A stretch of 64,000 nt of DNA from an uncultured Bryobacteraceae bacterium (GCA_938003835.1 CALKXJ010000002.1:248001-312000), one strand, 5' to 3'; counted from the first letter of the stretch, positions 43,956 through 53,997 are shown. Numbers and translations: made by a program. Notes: generated from the letters alone by a model not told the origin.

Positions 43956-44741
43956 ATGAGGCCGGCCATACCCGATATTCTCTCCCGAATCGTCGAGGCG
44001 AAACGGGCGGGCGTGGAGGCGGTGCGGCGGCGCCGGGAGGAACTCGACCGGCTGGCAGAGCGGCGCGCGGCGGAGCGGCGAAACTTGCATGCGGCGCTCG
44101 CCGCACGGGATCCCGCCTTGATCGCTGAGATCAAACGGGCGTCGCCGAGCAAGGGGACCCTGGCGGAAGCGGTGGATCCGGTCAAGGTGGCGCGCGGCTA
44201 TGAAGAGGGCGGCGCGGCGGCTCTCTCCGTGCTGACGGATGAGGAGTTCTTCCGGGGAAGCCTCGCCGACCTCGAAGCGGCACGGGCGGCGGTGAAGCTG
44301 CCGGTGCTTCGCAAGGACTTCACCCTCGATGAGGTCCATGTGATCGAGGCGGCCGCCTCCGGCGCCGACGCCATCCTGCTGATTGCGGCCATCCTCGACG
44401 CCCGCCAGTTGCGCCGGTTGCGCGAGGCGGCAGCCTGCTACGGCATGGCGGCTCTCGTCGAAGTCCATGAGAAAGAGGAACTTGGCTTGGCGCTCGACTC
44501 CGGGGCGGAGATCATTGGCGTGAACAACCGCAACCTCCACACCTTCGAAGTCTCGCTCGAGACCTCGCTGCGGCTGGCCGAGAAGATCCCGCCCGGGGTG
44601 ATCCGGGTGAGCGAAAGCGGCATTCACTCGCGGGCCGACATCGAGCGGCTCCGTGCGGCCGGCTATCAGGCCTTCCTGGTGGGGGAGCACCTGATGCGGG
44701 CTCCGAATCCAACCGAGGCTTTGCGGGCGCTCATCGGATGA
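43956..44741 (+). CDS. trpC: Indole-3-glycerol phosphate synthase
   Basis: Closes the indole ring in tryptophan synthesis. 261 residues from the ATG at 43956; earlier ATGs at 43938 and 43941 fall inside a TATGAT box (43937-43942) that is probably the operon -10. Motifs: ILSRIVEAKR, EIKRASPSKG (with catalytic Lys), LRKDF and ESGIHS. It is the first gene of a plus-strand aromatic amino acid operon; trpE, trpG and trpD are not in the window. Confidence 0.95.
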   Translation: MRPAIPDILSRIVEAKRAGVEAVRRRREELDRLAERRAAERRNLHAALAARDPALIAEIKRASPSKGTLAEAVDPVKVARGYEEGGAAALSVLTDEEFFRGSLADLEAARAAVKLPVLRKDFTLDEVHVIEAAASGADAILLIAAILDARQLRRLREAAACYGMAALVEVHEKEELGLALDSGAEIIGVNNRNLHTFEVSLETSLRLAEKIPPGVIRVSESGIHSRADIERLRAAGYQAFLVGEHLMRAPNPTEALRALIG

Positions 44742-45337
44742 TGGTCAAGATCTGCGGCATCACCAACCGGGAGGACGCGCTGGCGGCGATCGAGGGAGGA
44801 GCCTCGGCGCTCGGCTTCAACTTCTGGCCGAAGAGCCCGCGGTATGTATCGCCGGAGCGGGCCGCGGAGCTGCTGGCCGTGCTGCCGGGCGTGGTGTGGC
44901 GGGTCGGAGTTTTCGTCAATGAACCGCCTGAGACGGTGGCGCAGATGGCGGAAGAGCTCGGCTTGGACGTCGTGCAGCTTCACGGGGAGGCTGCGGCTCC
45001 GGCCGGGCTGCGAGTCTGGAGAGCGTTGCCCGTCGATGCCGCGTTTCGAGCCGAGCTGCTCGACCTCTATCCGGCGGAGGCTTTTCTGCTGGACGCGCCC
45101 GCCGGAGCGCAAATCGGCGGCACGGGACGCTCCTTCGACTGGCGGCGGGCGGCGGGCTTGAAACACCGGATCATCCTGGCGGGAGGCCTGGATGCCGATA
45201 ACGTGCGCGAGGCGATCCGGACGGCGCGGCCCTGGGGCGTGGACGCCTGCTCGCGCCTGGAGTCGGCGCCGGGCAAGAAGGATCATCGGAAGATGGCGGC
45301 TTTTCTTAAGGCCGCGCTCGAGGAGGGCGACTCGTAA
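44738..45337 (+). CDS. trpF: Phosphoribosylanthranilate isomerase
   Basis: Amadori rearrangement step before TrpC in tryptophan synthesis. 199 residues; VKICGITN start with the catalytic Cys, [17 protein letters not shown] and [14 protein letters not shown] are all typical. The ATG overlaps the trpC stop, and its own stop overlaps the trpB start (TAATG). A standalone gene, not fused with trpC. Confidence 0.95.
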   Translation: MMVKICGITNREDALAAIEGGASALGFNFWPKSPRYVSPERAAELLAVLPGVVWRVGVFVNEPPETVAQMAEELGLDVVQLHGEAAAPAGLRVWRALPVDAAFRAELLDLYPAEAFLLDAPAGAQIGGTGRSFDWRRAAGLKHRIILAGGLDADNVREAIRTARPWGVDACSRLESAPGKKDHRKMAAFLKAALEEGDS

Positions 45338-46542
45338 TGGGTGCGTTTCCTGATGCCCGCGGCCACTTTGGCCCCTATGGCGGGCGCTATGTGCCCGAGA
45401 TCCTGATGTCGCCGCTCGAGGAGCTGGAGGCGGCGTATCTCGAGGCGCGGCGGGATCCGAGCTTCCAGGCGGAGCTCGAGGAGCTGCTCGCCAACTACGC
45501 CGGGCGGCCGACCCCGCTCTACCAGGCGCGGCGGCTGAGCGAGCTCGCCGGCGGGGCGCGGATCTATTTCAAGCGCGAGGATCTGCTCCATACCGGCGCG
45601 CACAAGATCAACAACTGTCTCGGCCAGGTGCTGCTGGCGCGCCGCATGGGCAAGCGCCGCATCATCGCCGAAACCGGCGCCGGCCAGCATGGAGTGGCCA
45701 CCGCCACCGTCTGCGCGCTTTTTGGGATGGAGTGCGTGGTCTATATGGGGGTCGAGGACATGCGGCGGCAGCGGCTGAACGTCTTCCGCATGCGCCTGCT
45801 GGGCGCCAAAGTCGTCGGCGTCGACACGGGCAGTCGCACGCTGAAAGACGCCATCAGCGAGGCCATGCGCGACTGGGTCACCAACGTGGCCACCACGCAC
45901 TACCTGCTCGGCTCCGCTCTGGGCGCCCATCCCTACCCGATGATGGTGCGTGACTTCCAGCGCATCATCGGCGTCGAGGCCCGGAGGCAGATTCTCGAGG
46001 CCGAGGGGCGCCTGCCGGAGGCGATCTTCGCCTGCGTGGGCGGCGGCAGCAACGCGATTGGCATCTTTCATGCCTTTCTCGAGGACGAGGGCGTGCGGCT
46101 GATCGGAGTCGAAGCGGGCGGCGCGGGCGACGAGCTCGGCCGGCACGCGGCCCGGTTCCTCACCACCACGCCGGGTGTGCTGCACGGCACTTACAGCTAC
46201 CTGCTCCAGAACGAAGACGGCCAGGTGGCGCTTACCCACTCAGTTTCGGCTGGTCTCGATTATGCCGCCGTGGGGCCGGAGCACGCCTGGCTTTATGACC
46301 GCGGCCGCGCCGAATACGTTCGCGTGCGCGACGAAGAGGCGCTCGAGGCCGCCCGCACGCTGGCGCGCGTCGAAGGGCTGCTGCCCGCGCTCGAGTCGGC
46401 GCACGCGGTCGCCGAAGCGCTCAAGCGCGCCCGCCAGTTCTCCGGCGCGGTGATCGTCAACCTCTCCGGACGCGGCGACAAGGACATCGACATTTACCGG
46501 GAGCATTTCCAGGACCTTGACCCACCGCACGCCGACCACTAG
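45337..46542 (+). CDS. trpB: Tryptophan synthase beta chain
   Basis: PLP-dependent subunit that joins indole and serine to make tryptophan, in complex with TrpA. 401 residues; PLP Lys90 in HTGAHKINN, phosphate-binding GGGSNAIG, and [10 protein letters not shown] are intact. It is the classical TrpB1 type. The last 26 bases overlap the trpA start. Confidence 0.97.
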   Translation: MGAFPDARGHFGPYGGRYVPEILMSPLEELEAAYLEARRDPSFQAELEELLANYAGRPTPLYQARRLSELAGGARIYFKREDLLHTGAHKINNCLGQVLLARRMGKRRIIAETGAGQHGVATATVCALFGMECVVYMGVEDMRRQRLNVFRMRLLGAKVVGVDTGSRTLKDAISEAMRDWVTNVATTHYLLGSALGAHPYPMMVRDFQRIIGVEARRQILEAEGRLPEAIFACVGGGSNAIGIFHAFLEDEGVRLIGVEAGGAGDELGRHAARFLTTTPGVLHGTYSYLLQNEDGQVALTHSVSAGLDYAAVGPEHAWLYDRGRAEYVRVRDEEALEAARTLARVEGLLPALESAHAVAEALKRARQFSGAVIVNLSGRGDKDIDIYREHFQDLDPPHADH

Positions 46543-47341
46543 GATCAGCCGGCTTTTCGCGCGCCTGAGGGAGGAGGGCCGGCCGGCGCTGATCGCCTAT
46601 CTTACGGCCGGAGATCCGAGCCTGGAACGTACGCCGGCGCTGGTGGCCGCGCTCGAACGGGGCGGAGCGGACCTGATCGAGCTCGGCGTGCCGTTCTCGG
46701 ATCCGGTGGCCGATGGCCCGGTGATCCAGCGCGCTTCCGAGCGGGCGCTCAAAGCCGGCGCCACGCTTCGGGGAATTCTCGAGACGGCGCGACGCGTGCG
46801 GGCTGCGTCGGAGATTCCGATCCTGCTGTTCACCTACCTGAATCCCGCGCTGCGCTACGGCCTGGAGCGGCTCGCCATCGATGCCGCGCGGATCGGCATC
46901 GACGGCTGCCTGCTGACGGACCTGAGCGTCGAGGAAGCCGGCGGCTGGGTGAGCCTGGCGCGGAAGAACAACCTCGATACGGTTTTTCTGGCCGCGCCCA
47001 CCAGCACGCCGGAGCGCTTGCGGCTCGTGGCAAGCTATTCGACGGGATTCGTCTATCTGGTCTCGCGCACCGGAGTCACGGGAGAGCAGGCCCGGGTTTC
47101 CGAGGCGGTCGGGCCGCTGGTGGCCGCCATGCGCGCCATCACGCATCTGCCGCTGGCAGTCGGTTTCGGCATCTCGCGCCCCGAGCACGCCGCCAGCGTC
47201 GGCGCGATTGCCGACGGGGTGGTCGTCGGCTCGGCCTTCGTGCGGCTGGTGGAGGAGAGCGCCGGATCGGCGGAGCTCGAACAGCGGATCGAAAGCCTGG
47301 CCCAGGCGCTCCGGGCGGCACTGCCGGAGAGGAAGCGATGA
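46517..47341 (+). CDS. trpA: Tryptophan synthase alpha chain
   Basis: Cleaves indole-3-glycerol phosphate to indole, which is channelled to TrpB. 274 residues from a TTG at 46517, inside the trpB end; no ATG or GTG gives a complete N-terminus, so the TTG is the best choice. Catalytic motif [16 protein letters not shown], and phosphate-binding GFGISRPEH, are intact. The stop overlaps the chorismate mutase ATG. Confidence 0.95.
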   Translation: MTHRTPTTRISRLFARLREEGRPALIAYLTAGDPSLERTPALVAALERGGADLIELGVPFSDPVADGPVIQRASERALKAGATLRGILETARRVRAASEIPILLFTYLNPALRYGLERLAIDAARIGIDGCLLTDLSVEEAGGWVSLARKNNLDTVFLAAPTSTPERLRLVASYSTGFVYLVSRTGVTGEQARVSEAVGPLVAAMRAITHLPLAVGFGISRPEHAASVGAIADGVVVGSAFVRLVEESAGSAELEQRIESLAQALRAALPERKR

Positions 47342-47658
47342 ACCGCAAGGAGGCGCTCAAAGCGATTGCCGAATATCGCCGGCAGATCGATGAGGTGGAC
47401 CGGAAACTGGTGAGGCTGCTTAACGAGCGCACGCGGATCGTCGAGAAGCTCGGGCGCGTGAAGGAGCAGCTTCAGATGCCCATTTACGAGCCGAAGCGGG
47501 AGGATGAGGTCTTCCGCAACGTCCAGAGTTGCAATGAAGGCCCGCTGCCGCCGGACGCGCTGAAGCGGCTGTTCGAGCGCATTGTCGATGAGATGCGCAC
47601 GCTTCAGCGCATGAACCGGGAGACCCGGAACCGGCAGCGAACGCCGGAGATCGATTAG
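47338..47658 (+). CDS. Chorismate mutase (AroQ class)
   Basis: 106-residue all-helical enzyme converting chorismate to prephenate. Family pattern RRQIDEVDRKLVRLLNERT ... YEPKREDEV is clear. Standalone, not fused to DAHP synthase or to prephenate dehydrogenase/dehydratase. Positioned between trpA (ATGA overlap) and the DAHP synthase gene, it directs chorismate to tyrosine and phenylalanine. Confidence 0.92.
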   Translation: MNRKEALKAIAEYRRQIDEVDRKLVRLLNERTRIVEKLGRVKEQLQMPIYEPKREDEVFRNVQSCNEGPLPPDALKRLFERIVDEMRTLQRMNRETRNRQRTPEID

Positions 47659-47673
47659 GAGAGGGAACCGGCC

Positions 47674-48687
47674 ATGTTGGTGGTGATGGAGGAGGGAGCC
47701 AGGGAGCAACAGATCCAGGCGGTGATCGACCGTATGGTGTCGCTCGGCCTCACCGTGCACCGCTCGAGCGGGATTCGCCACACAGTGCTGGGCGGGGTGG
47801 GGCCGTCGGAGACGGTGGACTTGGCGCAGTTCGAGGTGATGCCGGGCGTCAAGGAGTGCCACCGCATCGCCTCGCCCTACAAGCTGGCCTCGCGGCAGTT
47901 CCGCCCTCAAGGCACGGTGGTGAAGGTGGGCCGCGTGGAGGTTGGCGGCGAGAGGTTGGTGATCATGGCCGGTCCCTGCGCGGTCGAAAGCGAGGAGCAG
48001 ATCGAGCAGGCGGCCGAGGCGGTGGCCCGCGCTGGAGCGGTGGTGCTGCGCGGCGGCGCCTTCAAGCCCCGGACCTCCCCCTACACGTTCCAGGGATTGG
48101 GCGAGCAGGGGCTGAAACTGCTGCGAGCGGCCGCTGACCGGCACGGCCTGGCGACGGTCACCGAGGTCATGGAGCCGGCGCAGATCCCTCTGGTGGCCGA
48201 ATACGCCGACATCCTCCAGGTCGGCGCGCGGAACATGCAGAACTACAACCTGCTGAGGGCGCTGGGTGAAGTGCGCAAGCCGGTGCTGCTCAAGCGCGGC
48301 CCGTCGGCCACCTTCGAAGAGTTGTTGCTGGCGGCCGAATACATCCTCTCCGGCGGCAACTACAACGTGATGCTCTGCGAGCGCGGCATCCGCACCTTCG
48401 AAACGTACTTGCGGTACACGATGGATATTGCGGCCATCCCGGTACTGCACAAGCTCACGCATCTACCCGTGGTGGCCGATCCGTCGCACGGCACCGGCCG
48501 GCGCGACATGGTGCTGCCGATGGCCCGCGCCGCCGTCGCCGCGGGCGTCGACGCCCTGATCCTCGAAGTGCACTGCGATCCCGACCGTGCCTGGAGCGAC
48601 GGCGCCCAGTCGCTGCGCCCCGAAGAGTTCACCGAGCTGATGGTCCAGCTACGCGCGATCGCCACGGTGCTGGGCCGCAAGCTCTGA
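47674..48687 (+). CDS. aroF: 3-deoxy-7-phosphoheptulonate (DAHP) synthase, type I-beta
   Basis: First enzyme of the shikimate pathway. 337 residues: N-terminal ferredoxin-like (ACT-type) domain of about 65 residues, as in the feedback-regulated Thermotoga maritima enzyme, then the TIM barrel with [37 protein letters not shown] and [13 protein letters not shown]. End-product inhibition through the N-domain is likely by analogy. A GGAGAGGGA stretch 5' of the ATG may serve as ribosome binding site. Confidence 0.95.
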   Translation: MLVVMEEGAREQQIQAVIDRMVSLGLTVHRSSGIRHTVLGGVGPSETVDLAQFEVMPGVKECHRIASPYKLASRQFRPQGTVVKVGRVEVGGERLVIMAGPCAVESEEQIEQAAEAVARAGAVVLRGGAFKPRTSPYTFQGLGEQGLKLLRAAADRHGLATVTEVMEPAQIPLVAEYADILQVGARNMQNYNLLRALGEVRKPVLLKRGPSATFEELLLAAEYILSGGNYNVMLCERGIRTFETYLRYTMDIAAIPVLHKLTHLPVVADPSHGTGRRDMVLPMARAAVAAGVDALILEVHCDPDRAWSDGAQSLRPEEFTELMVQLRAIATVLGRKL

Positions 48688-48700
48688 CGGGTCCTCCTCG

Positions 48701-49540
48701 ATGGAAGTTGTCGCGATTGTCGGGGTCGGGCTGATCGGCGGTTCGTTTGCGCTGGCGCTGCGCAAGGCCGGCTTTCCAGGGCGGATTCTCGGGGTGAGCT
48801 CGCCGGCGACCGTCGCGGAGGCGCTGCGGCGAGGCGTCATCGACGAGCCGGTATCGCTCGAGGAAGCGGCTCGAAGAAGCGATCTGATCTATCTCTCCCA
48901 GCCGATCCGCCGCATCCTCGAGACCCTTGCGCAACTGGAGGGCGCCATTCGCCCGGAGTCGCTCGTCACCGATGCCGGCAGCACGAAAGCCGAGATCTGT
49001 CGCGCGGCCGTAAGGCATCTGAAAGGGGCGCGGTTCCTCGGCGGCCATCCGATGGCGGGCAAGGAAAGCCGCGGAGTCGAAGAGGCTGAGCCGGACCTGT
49101 TCCGTGACCGCACCTATGTGCTGACGCCGGCGGCGCCGGAGGATCTCGACTGGCCGCAGGCCCTCGAGTTCCTCGACTGGATTCGGCGCATCGGCGCCCG
49201 CCCGGTGGTCCTGGACGCCGAGGAGCACGACCGGCTAGTGGCCTTCACCTCCCACCTGCCCCAGTTGGCCTCGACGGCCCTGGCGGCCATGCTCGAGGCG
49301 CAGGAGCAGCCGGAGCGCCTCGAGGAGGTTGCCGGGCCCGGACTCCGCGACATGACGCGGCTTGCGCGGAGTCCCTTCGAGATCTGGCAGGACATCCTCG
49401 AAACCAATTCCGAAGCGGTCCGGGAGGCGCTCGAGGCCTACATGCGGGAGCTCGAGGCAATCCGGGCGAGCCTGGGCGACAAGCTGGAGCAGCGGTTTCG
49501 CCGCGGAGCCGAATTCGCCCGGCGCCTGCGCGCGCGCTGA
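48701..49540 (+). CDS. tyrA: Prephenate dehydrogenase
   Basis: NAD-dependent oxidative decarboxylation of prephenate to 4-hydroxyphenylpyruvate for tyrosine. 279 residues; [17 protein letters not shown] nucleotide motif, [24 protein letters not shown] and [16 protein letters not shown] with the catalytic and substrate-binding His residues. No C-terminal ACT domain. Last gene of the aromatic operon; convergent with the response regulator gene. Confidence 0.95.
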   Translation: MEVVAIVGVGLIGGSFALALRKAGFPGRILGVSSPATVAEALRRGVIDEPVSLEEAARRSDLIYLSQPIRRILETLAQLEGAIRPESLVTDAGSTKAEICRAAVRHLKGARFLGGHPMAGKESRGVEEAEPDLFRDRTYVLTPAAPEDLDWPQALEFLDWIRRIGARPVVLDAEEHDRLVAFTSHLPQLASTALAAMLEAQEQPERLEEVAGPGLRDMTRLARSPFEIWQDILETNSEAVREALEAYMRELEAIRASLGDKLEQRFRRGAEFARRLRAR

Positions 49541-49546
49541 GAACGC

Positions 49547-49562
49547 GACGCCGGCGGGCGTC
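49547..49562. terminator. GC hairpin between convergent tyrA and response regulator
   Basis: GACGCC (49547-49552) and GGCGTC (49557-49562) form a perfect 6-bp stem with a GGCG loop, reaching into the response regulator stop. No U-tract. Confidence 0.4.
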
Positions 49563-50172
49563 AGTGGCCGAGAGCGACCAGCACCCGCTCGGTAATCTCC
49601 TCGATCATGGCGGGCAGCGCCCGATCGAGAGCGATGGTGATTGCCGCGCGGACGCGCTCGGGGTCAATGCTGGTTGCAGCGGCGCCGGGGGCTTCGGTTG
49701 CCGCAGTCAGTGCCGGCTGGGAGGCGGGCTCCGAGCCGCCGGCGATGGATCGCTGGGCGCCCAGCTCGGCGGCGACCTGCTCGGCGAACAGCCCGCGGGC
49801 AAACTCGGCCGCCTGCACCAGCGGCTTGATGGTCTCCACCACGGCCGAGGCCTCGAACGGCTTCTTGATCACGGCGTCGGCGCCCACGCGGCGCGCCTCG
49901 GCCTCATCGAACGGCTCGAGCAGGCCGGCGGTCAGCACCACACGCACGTGGCGGTGGCGAGGATGGCTCTTGACATACTCGCAGAGGGCGTAGCCGGACT
50001 TGCGCGGCAGGAAGACGTCGGCAAGAATCAGGTCCGGGTCGACGTCCTCGAGGCGCACCAGAGCTGTCTCACCGTCGGTGACGGTGACCACCTCGTAGCC
50101 TTCCTCGCGCAGGATTCGCTCGCCCATGCGCTGGGCATGGGGGGAGTCGTCAGCCAGGAGGATACGGTTCAT
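49561..50172 (-). CDS. Response regulator with C-terminal helical tail
   Basis: 203 residues from the ATG at 50172. Receiver domain (about 1-118) with the phospho-acceptor Asp52 (LILADVFLPRKSG), Thr81 and Lys104 (VIKKPF). No DNA-binding domain; the Ala-rich tail ends in a helix (IEEITERVLVALGH). It overlaps bamD by ATGA, an unusual pairing. The cognate kinase is not obvious in the window. Frame extends further upstream inside bamD, but the receiver begins at this Met. Confidence 0.92.
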   Translation of the reverse strand: MNRILLADDSPHAQRMGERILREEGYEVVTVTDGETALVRLEDVDPDLILADVFLPRKSGYALCEYVKSHPRHRHVRVVLTAGLLEPFDEAEARRVGADAVIKKPFEASAVVETIKPLVQAAEFARGLFAEQVAAELGAQRSIAGGSEPASQPALTAATEAPGAAATSIDPERVRAAITIALDRALPAMIEEITERVLVALGH

Positions 50173-51254
50173 TTCCGGCTCGCGCCGCGGCGGGCGTCGG
50201 GCTTGGTGTCGAGCGCGGTGGCGTCGCTGGCCGGCGAAGCGGTCACGTCGGCGCCGAAGGCGCTCGAGGAGCCGCCGGGGACGGGAACGCTCACCGGGAT
50301 GGTAGGCCGGAGAGGGCCGTCGGCGGGCGTGCCGGACTTGGCCGCCGACTTGACGTTGGGGCTCTTCTTGAAGACGCCCCAGAAGCGTCCCATCAAGCCG
50401 AGCTTCTCGGCATTCTCGAGCTCGTACTCCATCCGGGCGATCGCCACCGGGTCGGGTTCGGGAATCTCGCGCTCCATCGCTTTCAGGCGCCTCTTGGCGT
50501 CTTCGACCAGTGGGCTCAGCGGGTAATTCCGGACGATCTCCTGGTAAGCCTTGGCGCTCTGCTCGATGAAGCGCGGCCCCATCTTGGCGTAGCCCTCGCC
50601 AACGCGCCAGAGCGCCTGGTCGGCCTTGCTGTAAAGCGGATAGTGGTTGACCAGTGTGTCCAGGCGGTTGACCGAGGCCGGATAGCTGCCTTTCTTGAAG
50701 TAGAAATCGCCGACGCGGTACTCGCTTTCGGCGATCACCTCCTGGACCTCGCGCAACCGCTGCTGCATCTGGGGCGCGAACTTGCTGTTGGGGAACTGCA
50801 CCATGAGCTGGCGGCACTCCTCGTCGGCGCGCAGCGCGTGCTTCGGATCGCGATCCGGCTTCTCCATCTGCCGGTAGTGGATCATGCAGATGCGCGACTG
50901 GGCTTCGGCCGCCTCCTCGAGCGTCGGATAGAACAGGATGAAGTCCTTGTACTCGGCTTCGGCCTGCGCCAGGGCGTGGCTGCCGCCCTCGCGGAACCAG
51001 CTATCGGCGATGGCCAGCTTGGCTTTCGCCAGAAATTCGCTGGTGTCGTAGGTGTTGATCAGCGTCTGCAAGGTGAGCCGCGCGACCTGGTAGCGACCCT
51101 TTTCGAGGTCCTGGATCGCCTTGTCGAAGAGAACCTTGTCCGGCTGGACGGTGTCCTGCGTGATCGGGTTCTCGTACTTGCGGCGGCGGAAGCAGCCGGT
51201 CAGCAAGACGACGACCAGCGCCAGCACCACTAAGGTTCGCCACTGCCTCATCAT
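50169..51254 (-). CDS. bamD: Outer membrane assembly lipoprotein BamD
   Basis: Periplasmic TPR lipoprotein of the BAM complex, which inserts beta-barrels into the outer membrane. 361 residues from the ATG at 51254, supported by GGAGG 5 bases upstream. Lipobox LLTGC after a hydrophobic segment; five TPR-like repeats (about 40-265). The C-terminal 90 residues are a low-complexity Pro/Ser/Ala tail not typical of E. coli BamD. Coupled to a response regulator by a 4-base overlap. Confidence 0.9.
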   Translation of the reverse strand: MMRQWRTLVVLALVVVLLTGCFRRRKYENPITQDTVQPDKVLFDKAIQDLEKGRYQVARLTLQTLINTYDTSEFLAKAKLAIADSWFREGGSHALAQAEAEYKDFILFYPTLEEAAEAQSRICMIHYRQMEKPDRDPKHALRADEECRQLMVQFPNSKFAPQMQQRLREVQEVIAESEYRVGDFYFKKGSYPASVNRLDTLVNHYPLYSKADQALWRVGEGYAKMGPRFIEQSAKAYQEIVRNYPLSPLVEDAKRRLKAMEREIPEPDPVAIARMEYELENAEKLGLMGRFWGVFKKSPNVKSAAKSGTPADGPLRPTIPVSVPVPGGSSSAFGADVTASPASDATALDTKPDARRGASRK

Positions 51255-51294
51255 AACCACCTCCGTTGGACGCGCCTCGCCGGCTGCACGGTTG

Positions 51295-51969
51295 CTAAAC
51301 TCTGACGGCGGTTGCCTGTGCGGCCAGGCGCATCATTTCGGCCACGGTCGCCGCCGGATCGGCGCTGCGAAAGACGCTGGAGCCGGTCACGATCCAGTCG
51401 GCGCCCGCGCGCACGAGCTCGACGAGGTTGTCCCCGTTGACCCCGCCGTCGATCTCGATCGGAAACGTCAGGCCGAGCCGGCTGCGGCGGTCCGCCAGAT
51501 CCCGGATCTTGCCCAGGCAGTAAGGGATCAGCTCCTGGCCGCCGAAGCCCGGGTTGACGGTCATCAACAGCACGAAGTCCGCCACGGGGAGCACGTAGTC
51601 GAGCGTGCTGAGCGAAGTGGCCGGATTCAGGACCACGCCGGCCGTGGCGCCCAGCGACTGGATGAACCGGAGCGTGCGGTCCAGGTGCGGGCACGTCTCC
51701 TGGTGCACGGAGACCTGGTCGGCTCCCGCGGCGATGAAACTTTCGATGTGCCGCTCGGGCTTTTCGATCATGAGGTGGACGTCGAGCCTCAGCCGTGTGA
51801 CTCGGCGGATCGATTCGACCACCGGCGGGCCGATGGTCATGTTCGGCACGAAATGCCCGTCCATGACGTCCAGGTGGAGCATGCGCACCCCGGCCGCCTC
51901 CACCCGTGCGATCTCCTCGCCCAGGCGCGCGAAATCGGCGGAGAGGATCGAGGGGACAATCTCAACCAT
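51295..51969 (-). CDS. rpe: Ribulose-phosphate 3-epimerase
   Basis: Interconverts ribulose-5-phosphate and xylulose-5-phosphate (pentose phosphate pathway). 224 residues; VPSILSADFARL, HLDVMDGHFVPNMTIGP, VNPGFGGQ and EIDGGV carry the metal and catalytic residues. It begins 9 bases after the rsmB stop, so is likely co-transcribed with it. Confidence 0.96.
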   Translation of the reverse strand: MVEIVPSILSADFARLGEEIARVEAAGVRMLHLDVMDGHFVPNMTIGPPVVESIRRVTRLRLDVHLMIEKPERHIESFIAAGADQVSVHQETCPHLDRTLRFIQSLGATAGVVLNPATSLSTLDYVLPVADFVLLMTVNPGFGGQELIPYCLGKIRDLADRRSRLGLTFPIEIDGGVNGDNLVELVRAGADWIVTGSSVFRSADPAATVAEMMRLAAQATAVRV

Positions 51970-51978
51970 TGAGAGAGA

Positions 51979-53160
51979 CTATCTCGATGTTAGCACGGCG
52001 CCGAAAAAGCCGTCCCCGGCTTCCCGGCCCGGGATGCGGCGCATCACCGTCTCCAGACGCACCTGGCCGGCCGATTGGGCCAGCACCTCGCCGACAACCT
52101 GCTCGTTCTCCTCGGCCTCGAGCGAGCAGGTGGAGTAGACCAGGCGGCCGCCCGGGGCGAGTGCACCGAGGGCTTGCCGCAACATGGCCACCTGGCGGCG
52201 GTGATGACGCTCGAGGTCCTCAGGCTTGAGGCGCCACTTGATCTCGGGGTTGCGCCCGAGCGTTCCGGTGCCCGAGCAGGGGGCGTCGAGCAGGATCCTC
52301 TCGAACGGCCGCTGGAAGGGCATGGGCCGCGTGGCGTCCAGCACCACCAGCGCGGCGTCCAAGTCTCTGATTTCTAACAGCTTGTCGAGCTTGTTGTCGG
52401 CGGCCACGGCGTTTAATGGCGTCTCGAGCGCCTGCGCTGTCTTGTTGCCCGGTGCGGCGCAGACATCGAGGAAGGATTGCCCCGGCCGGAGTTCGAGCAG
52501 GGGAACGATGGCCTGCGAGCTGATGTCCTGAAGGCGAAACTGCCCGGGCTCGCCCCCAAGCAACCGGTAACAGCCTGGGATTTCGGTGGGCGCCAGGTCC
52601 AGTCGCGCGGCTTCGTCCTCACGGCCGGCGGGAACCCGGATGTAGCGCTCCGGCGGTTTGAGGAAGGCGCGGGCGATTCCGGCCGCCAACTCGCTTCCGA
52701 ACTGGCGTTCCCAACTGGCGAGCAGCCAGGCAGGGGTCGACAGCTCGATCGTGCGATCCGGCCAGGGCACCGGCGCCCGATCGACCTTTCGGAGTACGGC
52801 ATTGACCAATCCCGCGGCCGAGCGCTTGTGTGCCCGCTTGATGAGTTCAACTGCTTCGGAGACGGCGGCGTGAGGCGGAACGCGCTCCAGGTACCGAAGC
52901 TGGTAGATCGCCATGCGCAACACCAGAGCCACCTCCCGGTCGAGGCGCGCGGCCGGGTGCCCCGAATACCGCTCGATGAGATAGTCCAGTTGAGCCCGAA
53001 AACGAAGAACCCCGAAGACGATCTCGCTGGCGAGGCCCGCATCGCGGGTCGAAAGCGCGGCGGTGCGACTGCGCAACAGATCGGAGGCGTAGCCGCCTCC
53101 CTCGACGCGCCGCAGCACTTCGTAGGCGGCAATGCGCGCGGGCGAGATGCGGGCCGACAT
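51979..53160 (-). CDS. rsmB: 16S rRNA (cytosine(967)-C(5))-methyltransferase RsmB
   Basis: SAM-dependent m5C methyltransferase. 393 residues from the ATG at 53160: N-terminal NusB-like RNA-binding domain (about 1-140, ARIAAYEVLRRVEGGGYA), then the Rossmann methyltransferase with DVCAAPGNKT, catalytic-cysteine motif LDAPCSGTGTLGRNP and YSTCSLEAEENE. The frame is open upstream, but that part belongs to antisense of ttcA. A minus-strand TATTAT (53205-53200) lies about 40 bases upstream. Confidence 0.94.
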   Translation of the reverse strand: MSARISPARIAAYEVLRRVEGGGYASDLLRSRTAALSTRDAGLASEIVFGVLRFRAQLDYLIERYSGHPAARLDREVALVLRMAIYQLRYLERVPPHAAVSEAVELIKRAHKRSAAGLVNAVLRKVDRAPVPWPDRTIELSTPAWLLASWERQFGSELAAGIARAFLKPPERYIRVPAGREDEAARLDLAPTEIPGCYRLLGGEPGQFRLQDISSQAIVPLLELRPGQSFLDVCAAPGNKTAQALETPLNAVAADNKLDKLLEIRDLDAALVVLDATRPMPFQRPFERILLDAPCSGTGTLGRNPEIKWRLKPEDLERHHRRQVAMLRQALGALAPGGRLVYSTCSLEAEENEQVVGEVLAQSAGQVRLETVMRRIPGREAGDGFFGAVLTSR

Positions 53161-53198
53161 AAACAAACGCGAAGGCGCGGGCTGCGCAAACCTTTCCC

Positions 53199-53205
53199 TA
53201 TAATA
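53199..53205. promoter_or_regulatory. Shared divergent -10 region, rsmB and ttcA
   Basis: TATAAT (53199-53204, plus strand) and TATTAT (53205-53200, minus strand) overlap in the same seven bases between the two genes. No clear -35 on either side. Confidence 0.45.
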
Positions 53206-53214
53206 TGGATTAGC

Positions 53215-53997
53215 TTGGAGATCCAGAAGGCAGTCCTCCGGAAGGTAGGGGAAGCAATCGGGCGGTTTAACATGATTCGCGACGGGGACCGCATCGCCGT
53301 CGCCGTCTCCGGAGGCAAGGATTCGCTGACGCTGCTCGAGGCGTTGCTCGCGCTGCGGCAGAAGGCGCCGATCGAATTCTCGCTCACCGCTTTCACGGTG
53401 GAGCAGGGCAAATTCCTGCGCCCGGTCGAGCCGCTGAGGGTGCACCTGGAGGCGCGTGGCGTCCCCTGGGTCTACTACCACGACATTCCCTCCTTTCGGT
53501 TGCTGCGCGAGCAGCCGGAGCATGGCTGCGACCTGTGCAGCCGCTACCGGCGCCGTGCCGTCTACGAGATTGCCAGCGGCTTGGGCGCCAATGTCATCGC
53601 CTTCGGGCACACCGCCGACGATTTCTGCGAAGCGTTTCTCAGGAACGCGCTTTTCACGGGCAAGCTGAGCGCGCTGCCGCCGGTGGCGCACTCCCGCGAC
53701 CGCCAATTCCGGCTGATTCGCCCCCTGCTTTACGTCACCGAGGAGATGACGTCCGCCTTCGCGCGCGCGCTCGAGCTGCCGCTGGTGCCCTGCGGCTGTT
53801 CGCAGAAGACGGGCACAGTGCGCGAGCGGATCCGCGGCATGCTCGCCGAGCTCGAAAAAGAATATCCCACGGTGAAGCAGAACCTGCTGACCGCCATGGG
53901 GAATCTTCAGCTCGAGCGGCTGCTCGACGTGCGCTATCTGGGCGAGCAGACCCCAGCCATGGCCGCCGATCCCCTGCCGGTCCTACCGGCTGACTGA
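53215..53997 (+). CDS. ttcA: tRNA 2-thiocytidine biosynthesis protein TtcA
   Basis: PP-loop ATPase that thiolates C32 of certain tRNAs. 260 residues from the TTG at 53215, the only usual start codon upstream of the conserved VGEAIGRFNMIRDGDRI; it lies 10 bases after a consensus TATAAT. Motifs: AVSGGKDSLT PP-loop, CDLCSR CxxC for the iron-sulfur cluster, and a third Cys region VPCGC. Divergent from rsmB, another RNA modification gene. Confidence 0.9.
   Translation: MEIQKAVLRKVGEAIGRFNMIRDGDRIAVAVSGGKDSLTLLEALLALRQKAPIEFSLTAFTVEQGKFLRPVEPLRVHLEARGVPWVYYHDIPSFRLLREQPEHGCDLCSRYRRRAVYEIASGLGANVIAFGHTADDFCEAFLRNALFTGKLSALPPVAHSRDRQFRLIRPLLYVTEEMTSAFARALELPLVPCGCSQKTGTVRERIRGMLAELEKEYPTVKQNLLTAMGNLQLERLLDVRYLGEQTPAMAADPLPVLPAD

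Noticed and set aside
43938-43958. trpC start at the first ATG pair (43938/43941)
   Set aside because: Both lie inside the TATGAT box; the ATG at 43956 gives the usual N-terminus.
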